A program made the position numbers and the translations under genes. From the NCBI GenBank assembly GCA_030678995.1, contig JAUXTQ010000024.1, positions 1-64,000 of the forward strand: DNA of 64,000 nt, in the 5' to 3' direction. Within the stretch, counting starts at the first letter, position 1, and the number at the start of each line of letters is the position of its first letter. This document shows positions 18,069-26,609 of the stretch, piece after piece. The stretch is from Caulobacter sp. Its GTDB lineage: Bacteria > Pseudomonadota > Alphaproteobacteria > Caulobacterales > Caulobacteraceae. The notes beneath the pieces are model-generated. The model ran no database searches. It had not been told where the DNA came from and saw only the letters and a list, made by a program, of their open reading frames with translations.

Positions 18069-18850
18069 TGAACAGCCCGGCGGATCAGGCCGTTCTGGCC
18101 TGCATCCGGGTGCCCAAGAGCGGGTCCAAGAGCCTGTCGCGCATCGTCGCCGAGGCCCTTTCGGACCGGACGTCCTTCTACCTGCCGGACACCCTGCGCC
18201 GGGAAGCGCGGATCAGCCGCTGGCAGGCTTTCCGCCTGTGGCGCTCGCAGGCGCAGAACCTGTCGAAGCATTGGGGTGTAACCTCGCTGGCCGCGGCGTT
18301 GGCGAAGATCGACGCGGCCGCGCGGCCCGGTGACCTGCTGATCGGCGGCCATTTCGACCAGCCCACCGTGCAGGCGGGCCTGAGCCGGCCGGTGAGGAGC
18401 ATCGTCCTGCTGCGCGAGCCGGCCGACCGCGCCCGGTCGGACTATAACTATGCCCGCCAGGGGTTCCTGAAGAAGAAGCCGTGGCAGCGGTTCGACGCCC
18501 ACCTGACGGCCCAGGCCGCCGGCCGCTACGGCTTCGAGGGCTTCCTCGACTACCAGCTGGAGCACCCTGAGGTGTTCGGCGACCTGGCCTGCGCCTACAT
18601 TGGCTGGCGGCCGGGAACGCCGCTGGAGTCGGTTCTGCCGACGATCTTCTGCTGGGGCGTGCTGGAAGAGGCCGGCGCCTTCGCCGCGCGGATGTCGGAC
18701 CTGGCCGGACGGCCCCTGACCTTCGGCGTCTCCAACGCCACTCGCGAGGTCGAGCAGCTGGACATCTCGACCGCCGAGCGGGCCAGGATCGAGCGGCTCT
18801 ACGCCCGCGACCTGGAGCTCTACGCCCGCTGCCGGGCCGACTACAGCTGA
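18068..18850 (+). CDS. sulfotransferase-family protein
   Basis: RVPKSGSKSLSRIVAEAL (5'-PSB-like) and IVLLREPADRARSDYNYAR (3'-PB-like) motifs. Confidence 0.65.
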   Translation: MNSPADQAVLACIRVPKSGSKSLSRIVAEALSDRTSFYLPDTLRREARISRWQAFRLWRSQAQNLSKHWGVTSLAAALAKIDAAARPGDLLIGGHFDQPTVQAGLSRPVRSIVLLREPADRARSDYNYARQGFLKKKPWQRFDAHLTAQAAGRYGFEGFLDYQLEHPEVFGDLACAYIGWRPGTPLESVLPTIFCWGVLEEAGAFAARMSDLAGRPLTFGVSNATREVEQLDISTAERARIERLYARDLELYARCRADYS

Positions 18851-19449
18851 CGCATCAGGGCCGCGATCGCTCGTGAGCCCTCGTCCGGCCGGGCGTCCAG
18901 CGCGTCGGCGACCCCGGCGATGACTTCGGCCGACTTGTTCTGGCCCAGCTTCCAGGTCCCCTCGAACCGCGCGACGGCCATCTCGAAGGCCGCGATCCCG
19001 CCCAGCAGGGCCTCGAAGCGGCCGGAGCTCATCTTGTGGCGGGTCCAGGCCGGCTTGGGCGCCAGCGGGGTCTCGAACCGGGCCGACAGGTCGTCCAGCA
19101 GGGCCGCCGCGCCGGCGTCGTCCAGCCGGGCGCAGGGCCCCTCCATCTCCACGGAGAGGTAGTTCCAGGTCGGCACCTGGTCGTCGAGCCCGTACCAGTC
19201 GGGGCTGATGTAGGCGTCCGGTCCGGTGACCACCGCCAGGGCGCTCGCCCCGCCCGTTGTCAGGGGGCCGGTCAGGGCGTTGTTCCTCGACAGGTGAAAC
19301 CGCAGCCGGCGTTCCTCAAGCAGTACGGGCGCGTGGGCGACGACGGGCCGGCCGTCGACCACGCCGATGATCAGGGCCAGGCCGCGCTCGGCGACCAGGC
19401 TGGCGAGGATCGCGTCATCGGTCTGATGGAAGGGGCGTGCGGGATGCAT
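18841..19449 (-). CDS. FMN-binding negative transcriptional regulator (PaiB-like)
   Basis: MHPARPFHQTDDAILASLVAERGLALIIGVVDGRPVVAHAPVLLEE...YISPDWYGLDDQVPTWNYLSVEMEG. Confidence 0.88.
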   Translation of the reverse strand: MHPARPFHQTDDAILASLVAERGLALIIGVVDGRPVVAHAPVLLEERRLRFHLSRNNALTGPLTTGGASALAVVTGPDAYISPDWYGLDDQVPTWNYLSVEMEGPCARLDDAGAAALLDDLSARFETPLAPKPAWTRHKMSSGRFEALLGGIAAFEMAVARFEGTWKLGQNKSAEVIAGVADALDARPDEGSRAIAALMRQL

Positions 19450-19543
19450 GGGCTGCTCATAGCAAACGCGAACCGCGTTCGCTTCCCCTTTGCTTCCGTC
19501 ACGTCACGGTTGCATCCTCCCGCCGGGGCAGAAGGACACGATC

Positions 19544-20827
19544 ATGAGCGCCGCTGAACGCATTCCCGACGAGATCGCCTTCCAGGCCATCAACCCCGCG
19601 GCCTATGCCGACAACAGCGTCCATGACGCCTTCCGCTGGCTGCGCGCCAACAACCCGCTGGGCAAGGCGGAACTGGAGGGGGTCTATCCCTTCTGGCTGG
19701 TGACCAAACACGCCGACATTCTCGAGATCAGCCGCCAGAACGACCTGTTCCACTCCGGCGACATGCCCACGACCTTCACCACGATCGAGGGTGACAAGCT
19801 GGTGCGCAAGATGACCGGCGGCAGTCCCCACCTGGTGCGGACCCTGGTGCAGATGGACGCCCCGGACCATCCGAAATACCGGCTCATGACCCAGTCCTGG
19901 TTCCTGCCTCAGAACATCCGCAAGCTGGAGGACCGGATTCGCACGATCGCCCGCCAGCACGTGGACCACATGGCTTCGCTCGGCGGCGAATGCGATTTCG
20001 TCAATGAGGTCGCCCTCTACTATCCCCTGCGGGTGATCATGGAGATCCTGGGTGTGCCGGCCGAGGACGAGCCGCGCATGCTCAAGCTGACCCAGGAGCT
20101 GTTCGGAGCCCAGGATCCGGACCTCAACCGCAGCCGCGCCCAGACCATGGAGGGGCCCGAGGCCCTGGCCTCGATCCAGGGCGTGATCGCCGACTTCTTC
20201 ATGTATTTCAAGGGTATCACCGACGACCGCAAGGCCCGGCCGGCCGAGGACCTGGCCAGCGTGATCGCCAACGGCAAGCTCGACGGCGAGCCGATCAACG
20301 ACTTCGAGGCGATGAGCTACTACGTCATCGTCGCCACCGCGGGGCATGACACCACCTCGTCCTCGACGGCCGGGGCCATCTGGGGTCTGTGCGAGAATCC
20401 GGGGGAGCTGGCCAAGCTCAAGGCCGATCCGTCGCTGATCCCTGGCCTGGTGGACGAGGCGATCCGCTTCACCACCCCGGTGAAGCATTTCATGCGCTCG
20501 GCCACCGCCGACACCGAGGTCGGCGGTCGCAAGATCGCCAAGGGCGACTGGCTGTGGCTGGCCTATCCGTCCGGCAATCGCGACGAGGATGTGTTCGACG
20601 AACCCGACGCCTTCCGGGTGGACCGCACGCCGAACAAGCACCTGGCCTTCGGCTACGGCGCACACCTGTGCCTGGGCCAGCACCTGGCCAAGATGGAGAT
20701 GCGCATCCTGTTCGAGGAGATGCTGCCGCGTCTTCAGTCGCTGGCGTTCAACGGCGAGCCCCGCCTGAGCCAGGCCAACTTCGTCGGCGGACCCAAGGTC
20801 CTGCCGATCCGCTACAGCCTGACCTGA
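19544..20827 (+). CDS. cytochrome P450
   Basis: AGHDTTSSSTAG (I-helix), heme loop FGYGAHLCLGQHLAKMEM. Confidence 0.95.
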   Translation: MSAAERIPDEIAFQAINPAAYADNSVHDAFRWLRANNPLGKAELEGVYPFWLVTKHADILEISRQNDLFHSGDMPTTFTTIEGDKLVRKMTGGSPHLVRTLVQMDAPDHPKYRLMTQSWFLPQNIRKLEDRIRTIARQHVDHMASLGGECDFVNEVALYYPLRVIMEILGVPAEDEPRMLKLTQELFGAQDPDLNRSRAQTMEGPEALASIQGVIADFFMYFKGITDDRKARPAEDLASVIANGKLDGEPINDFEAMSYYVIVATAGHDTTSSSTAGAIWGLCENPGELAKLKADPSLIPGLVDEAIRFTTPVKHFMRSATADTEVGGRKIAKGDWLWLAYPSGNRDEDVFDEPDAFRVDRTPNKHLAFGYGAHLCLGQHLAKMEMRILFEEMLPRLQSLAFNGEPRLSQANFVGGPKVLPIRYSLT

Positions 20828-20835
20828 CACGCAAA

Positions 20836-20864
20836 ACGGCCCCCGCCGGAAAGCGAGGGCCGCT
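20836..20864 (-). terminator. Rho-independent terminator for the entericidin-like gene (minus strand)
   Basis: hairpin cggcccccgc-cggaaa-gcgagggccg; minus strand continues with gttttg. Confidence 0.6.
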
Positions 20865-20889
20865 GGATTTCCGCCAGACGCGTGAAGGC

Positions 20890-21024
20890 CTACTTGGCGT
20901 CGTTGGCCGTCTCCTCGACCGCTTCGCCGGCCGCGCTCACGTCCTTGCCCACGCCCTCGACGGTGTTACAGGCGGCGGCGAACAGGCTGGCGGCCGCGAC
21001 GGCCAGAATGATGATCTTACGCAT
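20890..21024 (-). CDS. entericidin A/B family small lipoprotein (44 aa; below ORF-track cutoff)
   Basis: Reverse strand: MRKIIILAVAAASLFAAACNTVEGVGKDVSAAGEAVEETANDAK; lipobox AAAC, entericidin-like NTVxGxGKD. Confidence 0.88.
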   Translation of the reverse strand: MRKIIILAVAAASLFAAACNTVEGVGKDVSAAGEAVEETANDAK

Positions 21025-21074
21025 GGCGCAGTCTCCTGGGCCCCTGAATCGGAGCGGTTGTCTTGCGCGAGATC

Positions 21075-21099
21075 AACGCTTCGTGAGGCCTCAGGTTCC
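21075..21099 (-). promoter_or_regulatory. EcfG-type promoter upstream of entericidin-like gene
   Basis: plus strand AACG-N16-GTTCC = minus GGAAC-N16-CGTT, 51 nt from the ATG at 21024. Confidence 0.8.
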
Positions 21100-22794
21100 G
21101 TCGCCGGGCGCTTCCGGCATCGGAAAGACCAGCCGGGCCGTCAGCCCCCCGATGGCGTTCGGCTCCAGGCTCATATGCCCGCGCAACTGGCGGGCGAAGG
21201 CGGTCATCAGGGTCCGCCCCACGCCGCCCTTGGTCGCCGCGTCCGGCGGTGACGGATTGCCCCCGCCGTCGTCGGCGATGGCCAGTTCCGCCTCGCCGTC
21301 GCGCAGGGTGAAGTCGACCGTCAGGGCGCCGCCCTTGCCCTGGAGCGCGTGCTTCTGGGCATTGGTCACCGCCTCGACGGCGAACAGGGCCAGCGGGGCC
21401 AGCTTGTCCGGGTCGATCGACAGGGGGTCGGCCCGCACCTCGGTGCGGATGTGCTCTCCGCCGCTTTCGCCGGCGAGCAACTGGCCGGTGAGGTCTTCAA
21501 GGAAGGGCCGCAGGTCCACGTGCTTGATGTCCGGGCCCTGGTAGAGGGCGCGGTAGATCAGGGCCAGGGCGGTGATCCGCTGCCGCGTGTCGCTCATGGC
21601 CACCCGGGCGGCCGGGTCGCTCAGCGCCCGCTCCTGCATGCTCAGCAGGGAGCTGATGACCTGCAGGTTGTTCTTCACCCGGTGATGGATCTCGCGCATC
21701 AGCACGTCCTTCTGGTCCAGGTTTTCGTGCAGGGTGGCGTCGCGGGCGACAATGGTGGCGGCCATGTGATCGAGGGTCTCGGCCAGCTCGCGGATCTCCG
21801 GCGGCGCCCGGTCGGCCTGGACCGGACGGATGGTGAAACGTCCCCGAGCGTAGATGGCGGCGATCCGCTGCAGATAGAGGATCCAGCGCGTCACCCCGCG
21901 GTCGACGGCGAAGAAGATCGCCGCCAACGCCGCGGCGAAGGCGATCAGCGGAAAGACGATGCCGGACAGCGGGTCGAGCCAGGCCGTGGAGAACAGGCCC
22001 GCCGACGGCGCCGACAGCACCACGAACAGCTCGTCACTGACCAGCGGGGCGGCCGAGAAGACCCGCTTCACGCCATACTGGTCGCGGCTGTATCCGAGGA
22101 ACGACCCCCGCGACGCCGCCCGATTGACCCAGCTCTTCGCCGAGCGCGGAAAGGCGCGCGGATCAGTGATGGAGAGATACCGGCCTTGTCGGTCGACGAT
22201 GGCCACCTGGGAGCCCGGCGGCAGCGACCGGTCGGCCAGCTCGGGACGCAGGCTGGCGAGCGGAATGACCGCCGCCAGGACGCTGAAGCCGGTCTGTGGA
22301 TCGATGGACCGGGCCGCGGTGAACAGGGCCGGCTCGGCGGAATAGACCGCGCCCGGCGCGAGGGTCACGACCATCGTCTCGCCCGCCTTCAACCGCAGGA
22401 ACCAGTCCCGACCGCGACGGTCCGGATCAGCCGGAACGCTCTCGGCGGAGCAGGCCACCCGGCCGATGCGGTCGAAGCGGATCAGGTTGGCATAGCCGGG
22501 CAGACGTCGGCGCACGTCGGTCAGACGGCGCGAACAGTCCAGGCCGATGGAGCCGGGTCCCAGGGTTTCGAGCAGGACGGCGGCGGCTTCCATCCGCGCC
22601 TTGGCGGTGGCCGCGCTGCGCTGCGCCGCGGACTGCAAGACGGCCTGCCGGTCGGCGGTCTCTCGCTCATAGGCGCGCAGGGATTGCCCGGCGCCCAGCA
22701 GGAGCACCGGCAGCAACGCCGCGGCAAGGGCGACGCCCAGGCGGACCCTGATCGTGGTCGCGGACCCCCACCGCAACCGCTCGAGGAATCTCAA
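21091..22794 (-). CDS. sensor histidine kinase, HisKA_2/HWE type, with two TM segments and extracytoplasmic sensor domain; candidate GSR kinase
   Basis: ...DVLMREIHHRVKNNLQVISSLLSMQERAL (HisKA_2); start overlaps ecfG stop; located downstream in nepR-ecfG operon. Confidence 0.9.
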   Translation of the reverse strand: MRFLERLRWGSATTIRVRLGVALAAALLPVLLLGAGQSLRAYERETADRQAVLQSAAQRSAATAKARMEAAAVLLETLGPGSIGLDCSRRLTDVRRRLPGYANLIRFDRIGRVACSAESVPADPDRRGRDWFLRLKAGETMVVTLAPGAVYSAEPALFTAARSIDPQTGFSVLAAVIPLASLRPELADRSLPPGSQVAIVDRQGRYLSITDPRAFPRSAKSWVNRAASRGSFLGYSRDQYGVKRVFSAAPLVSDELFVVLSAPSAGLFSTAWLDPLSGIVFPLIAFAAALAAIFFAVDRGVTRWILYLQRIAAIYARGRFTIRPVQADRAPPEIRELAETLDHMAATIVARDATLHENLDQKDVLMREIHHRVKNNLQVISSLLSMQERALSDPAARVAMSDTRQRITALALIYRALYQGPDIKHVDLRPFLEDLTGQLLAGESGGEHIRTEVRADPLSIDPDKLAPLALFAVEAVTNAQKHALQGKGGALTVDFTLRDGEAELAIADDGGGNPSPPDAATKGGVGRTLMTAFARQLRGHMSLEPNAIGGLTARLVFPMPEAPGDGT

Positions 22795-23402
22795 CGGACG
22801 GCGCTCAGCCGCTCCGCGTCGGCCAGGATCGATCCCATCGCATCGCCGGCGTCGCCGCCGTCGCGATCGTAGGCGCCGGTCTCCAGGATGCCCTGCAGCG
22901 CCCGCCGCGCACGGCTGACACGGCTCTTCACCGTGCCGACCGCGCAGCCGCAGATATCGGCGGCCTCTTCGTAGGCGAAGCCGCCGGCGCCGACCAGGAT
23001 CAGGGCTTCCCGCTGTTCATCGGGCAGCATGCACATGGCCAGGCGAAGCTCGTCCAGGGCGATGGGGGACATCGGATCGTCAACGGCCACGAGCGTGCGC
23101 TCGGCGGCCTCCTGGTCGAGCTGGATCGAGCGCCAGGAGCGGCGCTTGTCCGAGTAGAACTGGTTGCGCAGGATCATGAAGGTCCAGGCCTTCATATTGG
23201 TGCCCAGCTGGAAGCTGGCCCGGGCGTCCCAGGCCTTGATCATGGCGTCCTGCGCCAGGTCGTCGGCGGCGGTCGCGTTGCCGGTCAGGGTGCGGGCGAA
23301 GGCGCGCAGGTGGGGGATCAGAGTCACCAGCTCGCGCTGGAAGACCTTGTCACGAGCGGCCCCCTCCAGGGGCATGGCGACGGTTTCAGAGGCGGCCGTC
23401 AT
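22791..23402 (-). CDS. ecfG: ECF sigma factor EcfG/SigT (general stress response)
   Basis: ...LVTLIPHLRAFARTLTGNATAADDLAQDAMIKAWDARASFQLGTNMKAWTFMILRNQFYSDKRRSWR...; adjacent to nepR and phyR. Confidence 0.95.
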   Translation of the reverse strand: MTAASETVAMPLEGAARDKVFQRELVTLIPHLRAFARTLTGNATAADDLAQDAMIKAWDARASFQLGTNMKAWTFMILRNQFYSDKRRSWRSIQLDQEAAERTLVAVDDPMSPIALDELRLAMCMLPDEQREALILVGAGGFAYEEAADICGCAVGTVKSRVSRARRALQGILETGAYDRDGGDAGDAMGSILADAERLSAVR

Positions 23403-23403
23403 C

Positions 23404-23589
23404 TCAGCCTTCTCCGGATTTGCGATCCGCCTGACGAAGGATGTCCAGAAACTCGTCCGGGACAGGCTCGTTGACGACCTCGTCAAACATCTGTCGCAGC
23501 TTTACGCCAATCGCGCGTTGCCGAAGCCGCGCTTCATCAAGCGGGGCCGTTCCCTTGCGCCGTTCATCCATTGGCATCTGGTCGATCAT
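23404..23589 (-). CDS. nepR: anti-sigma factor NepR (61 aa)
   Basis: MIDQMPMDERRKGTAPLDEARLRQRAIGVKLRQMFDEVVNEPVPDEFLDILRQADRKSGEG; NepR core IGxKLRxMFDEVVxEPVPDxFLDLL. Confidence 0.94.
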   Translation of the reverse strand: MIDQMPMDERRKGTAPLDEARLRQRAIGVKLRQMFDEVVNEPVPDEFLDILRQADRKSGEG

Positions 23590-23644
23590 GCTATCGGCGT
23601 GGCGATGCGCCCGCCCCCTCTTGGAACTATGACTTCGGCCGTTC

Positions 23645-23670
23645 AACGTCCGGACTCCGTCGCAGGTTCC
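23645..23670 (-). promoter_or_regulatory. EcfG-type promoter upstream of nepR-ecfG
   Basis: plus strand aacg-N17-gttcc = minus GGAAC-N17-CGTT. Confidence 0.88.
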
Positions 23671-23710
23671 CAAAACCGTGTTCACCATGATGCCCCATGC
23701 GGCGTAAGCT

Positions 23711-23735
23711 GGGAACCGCGCCCGGTCTGACGCGT
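23711..23735 (+). promoter_or_regulatory. EcfG-type promoter upstream of phyR
   Basis: ggaac-N16-cgtt; 83 nt before ATG 23818. Confidence 0.85.
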
Positions 23736-23817
23736 TGCATGTCCGAGGGAGGCGCGCCCCGTTCCTTGCGGGCGAAGGCGTATGCTCCCAACTGAAGATC
23801 TGAAAACGGGAGGGGTT

Positions 23818-24609
23818 ATGAGTCTTCTTGCACGTCTGGCGCCGCATCTGCCTTACATGCGCCGATACGCGCGGGCCCTGACAGGGAGCCAGACCACCGG
23901 GGACCAGTATGTGCGCGTGGCGCTCGAAGCCCTGGCGGCCGGTGAGAAGTCCCTCGACAACCGACTGTCGCCTCGGGTGGCGCTCTATCATGTGTTCCAC
24001 GCCATCTGGTGCACCTCCGGGGCCCAGCTGGAAGACCGCGCGCCCGGCGCCGGCTCGGACGCCAGCCAGCGGCTGATGCGGATCGCGCCGCGCTCACGCC
24101 AGGCCTTCCTGCTCACCGCGCTCGAGGGGTTTACCCCCAGCGAGGCGGCGCAGATTCTCGATACCGACTTCCCGGATGTGGAGCGGTTGATCGGCCAGGC
24201 CCAGACTGAAATCGACGCCGAACTGGCCACCGACGTCCTGATCATCGAGGATGAGCCGGTGATCGCCGCCGACATCGAGGCCCTGGTTCGTGAACTGGGT
24301 CACGCGGTGGTGGACATCGCCGCGACCCGCACCGAAGCCGTCGAGGCCGTGGCCCGCAAGGCGCCGGGCCTGGTCCTGGCCGACATCCAGCTGGCCGACG
24401 GCTCGTCGGGCATCGACGCGGTCAAGGACATCCTCGGCCACTATGATGTGCCGGTGATCTTCATCACCGCCTTCCCGGAGCGCCTGCTGACCGGCGAGCG
24501 GCCGGAGCCGACCTTCCTGATCACCAAGCCTTTCCAGCCGGAGACGGTGAAGGCGGCGATCGGCCAGGCCCTGTTCTTCCATCCCGGCCGGACCGCCAAG
24601 GCGGCCTAA
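23818..24609 (+). CDS. phyR: response regulator PhyR (sigma-like + receiver domains, anti-anti-sigma factor)
   Basis: MSLLARLAPHLPYMRRYARALTGSQTTGDQYVRVALEAL... ...VLIIEDEPVIAADIEALVRELGHAV...VFITAFPERLLTG. Confidence 0.96.
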   Translation: MSLLARLAPHLPYMRRYARALTGSQTTGDQYVRVALEALAAGEKSLDNRLSPRVALYHVFHAIWCTSGAQLEDRAPGAGSDASQRLMRIAPRSRQAFLLTALEGFTPSEAAQILDTDFPDVERLIGQAQTEIDAELATDVLIIEDEPVIAADIEALVRELGHAVVDIAATRTEAVEAVARKAPGLVLADIQLADGSSGIDAVKDILGHYDVPVIFITAFPERLLTGERPEPTFLITKPFQPETVKAAIGQALFFHPGRTAKAA

Positions 24610-24848
24610 CCGGCCGGGTCGCCGGCGGCCCGAACCTCGGCGGCCGTCGGCGTGCTCGTGGCGTCGGCCTGCGCCAGGTCCCCGGCGCGGAAGGCCCAGC
24701 TGCCGAACAGCGCGACCACGGCCAGAACGGTCGAGGCCACCAGCACCCAAAACATATGCCGGCCCCAGCGCCCCTGGCGGGCGTCAGTCGCCTCAATAAC
24801 CTGCGCGTCCGGGTGGGCGCGGACGAAACGACGGAAGTTGATGGCCAT
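24606..24848 (-). CDS. small single-TM hypothetical protein (80 aa)
   Basis: MAINFRRFVRAHPDAQVIEATDARQGRWGRHMFWVLVASTVLAVVALFGSWAF...; preceded by EcfG-type promoter. Confidence 0.78.
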   Translation of the reverse strand: MAINFRRFVRAHPDAQVIEATDARQGRWGRHMFWVLVASTVLAVVALFGSWAFRAGDLAQADATSTPTAAEVRAAGDPAG

Positions 24849-24887
24849 GTAGCCGCCTCCTCTGTCTGGTGAATCCAGCGCCTTTTG

Positions 24888-24913
24888 AACGTCCCGCCAG
24901 GGGTCGTTGTTCC
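24888..24913 (-). promoter_or_regulatory. EcfG-type promoter upstream of the 24606-24848 gene
   Basis: plus aacg-N17-gttcc = minus GGAAC-N17-CGTT; 39 nt from ATG. Confidence 0.82.
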
Positions 24914-25080
24914 GACTCCCGCGTCGGGCGAAAAAAGTTCGAACTTTTTCGCGTTTGTCCGGAACCGATTTTCGGGAAGCGACGTTTAAGGATTGCGGAG
25001 GCGGCGACGCCCCCCCCGACTTGAGGCTGGTGAGAGCCAGCCAGTCGCCTCCGCACCCCAATCTCGATGATGCGAAACTC

Positions 25081-25108
25081 TCGGGGCGGATCTTCGGATC
25101 CGCCCCGA
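25081..25108 (-). terminator. intrinsic terminator-like hairpin downstream of OmpA-like gene
   Basis: perfect 12-bp stem tcggggcggatc-ttcg-gatccgccccga; weak T tract. Confidence 0.6.
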
Positions 25109-25129
25109 ATTTCGTTCAGGTCGGGAGCG

Positions 25130-25573
25130 TCAGCGCGGCGACAGGCGGAAGGTCACGTCGGCACGGCGGCGCAGGGGCCGGTCAGCCCCCGAGGCCGTGA
25201 CGGCGCCGGCTTCGCCCGCGGCGCCGATCTGGAAATTGATAGTGGCGAAGCCCAGTCGCTGGACCGCGCCGCGGACGGCCTCGGCCCGCTTGCGGGAGAG
25301 CGTCATGTTCACGCCGGGATCGCCGACTGAGTCGGCCAGACCCAGCACATCGACCGCGCCCAGGGTGCACCCCCGGGCCATGTCGCCCGCACCCTTGAGC
25401 ACGGCGCGCGCCTCGCGGGTGATGGCCACGGAATCCCGTTCGAAGTAGATCGAGACGGTCCTATCCTGACAGGGGTTGGCGACCGCCGCCTTGCGGAAGC
25501 CCGAAACCGTGCCACAACCGCTCAAAGCCAGCGCCGTAACACCCAGCAACACCAAGCCTGACAGACCGCGCAT
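25130..25573 (-). CDS. OmpA-family lipoprotein
   Basis: MRGLSGLVLLGVTALALSGCGTVSG (lipobox LSGC) ... YFERDSVAITREARAVLKGAG...VLGLADSVGDPGVNMTLSRKRAEAV...RRADVTF. Confidence 0.85.
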   Translation of the reverse strand: MRGLSGLVLLGVTALALSGCGTVSGFRKAAVANPCQDRTVSIYFERDSVAITREARAVLKGAGDMARGCTLGAVDVLGLADSVGDPGVNMTLSRKRAEAVRGAVQRLGFATINFQIGAAGEAGAVTASGADRPLRRRADVTFRLSPR

Positions 25574-25627
25574 GACCAACCCTCACCCCGATGTTCGACG
25601 GCGGCCCGGTCGGCCAACCGCGGTGGC

Positions 25628-25652
25628 AACGCCCGGAAGCGGCGCGGGTTCC
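25628..25652 (-). promoter_or_regulatory. EcfG-type promoter upstream of OmpA-family gene
   Basis: plus aacg-N16-gttcc = minus GGAAC-N16-CGTT. Confidence 0.82.
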
Positions 25653-25658
25653 ATCGGG

Positions 25659-25683
25659 GGAACTGGCGCGGGCCGGAACCGTT
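25659..25683 (+). promoter_or_regulatory. EcfG-type promoter upstream of diacylglycerol-kinase-like gene
   Basis: ggaac-N16-cgtt; back-to-back with the minus-strand motif at 25628-25652. Confidence 0.82.
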
Positions 25684-25715
25684 AGGCTGCCCATGGGCGC
25701 GGGAGACAACGCAGC

Positions 25716-26609
25716 GTGAAGTCGAAAGCCCGGAAACTCGCCTTCAAGCGCGTGGCGGCGGTGGTCAATCCCGCGGCGGGCAACGCCGGGCCGGAAGCCG
25801 CCGCCGAGGTCGAGCGCATCCTGGCCGAGCATGGGACGCCCGGCGTGGTCAGCACGCCTGGCGACGAGGGGTTGGTAGCCTGCCTGAGGGCCGCGCTGAA
25901 CACCCGCCCGGACCTGCTGGTCATCGTCGCCGGCGACGGCACCGCGCGGGCGGCCGCCGAGATGGTGGGACCGAAGGGGCCGCTGCTCGCGCCCCTGCCT
26001 GGCGGCACCATGAACATGCTGCCCCATGCCCTCTATGGCGCGCGCGACTGGAAGACCGCCCTGGCCGACAGCCTTTCCGACGGTGTCGAAAAGACCGTTT
26101 CCGGCGGCGAGGTCGAGGGTCATGCCTTTTATGTCGCCGCCATACTGGGCTCCCCAGCCCTGTGGGCCGAGGCCCGGGAGGCGGCCAGGATGGGCGACCT
26201 GGCGCGCGCCCTCGGTCGGGCCAGAGGGGCTCTGCGCCGCGCGTTTTCCGGCCGGTTGCGGTTCTCGCTGGGCGGCAGACCCCGGGGCAAGACCCAGGCC
26301 CTGGCGCTGATGTGCCCGTTGGTCTCCAGCACCATGGCCGACGACGATGGCTTCCTCGAAGTCGCGGCGATTGACCCCGCCGGGGCGCTGGACATCTTCC
26401 GGCTGGGTTTTCACGCGGCCCTTGGCGACTGGCGGGCCGACCCGACTGTGATGGTGACCCGGGTCAAGGCGGGCCGCGCCTGGGCCAGCGGGCCAATTCC
26501 CGCCGTGCTCGACGGCGAACCGACCCAGCTCGGCCCGGTGGTGGATTTCCGGTTCAGGCCGGTGGCCTTTCGCGCCCTGGTTCCCCGCCCGACGGAGGCG
26601 GACGCGTGA
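25716..26609 (+). CDS. diacylglycerol/lipid kinase family protein (GTG start)
   Basis: VAAVVNPAAGNAGPEAAAEVERIL...LLVIVAGDGTARAAAEMV...LLAPLPGGTMNMLPHALYG. Confidence 0.9.
   Translation: MKSKARKLAFKRVAAVVNPAAGNAGPEAAAEVERILAEHGTPGVVSTPGDEGLVACLRAALNTRPDLLVIVAGDGTARAAAEMVGPKGPLLAPLPGGTMNMLPHALYGARDWKTALADSLSDGVEKTVSGGEVEGHAFYVAAILGSPALWAEAREAARMGDLARALGRARGALRRAFSGRLRFSLGGRPRGKTQALALMCPLVSSTMADDDGFLEVAAIDPAGALDIFRLGFHAALGDWRADPTVMVTRVKAGRAWASGPIPAVLDGEPTQLGPVVDFRFRPVAFRALVPRPTEADA

Noticed and set aside
23623-23645. Additional plus-strand EcfG promoter starting at ggaactatgacttcggccgtt
   Set aside because: Spacer to cgtt is only 12 nt, outside the N16-17 range.
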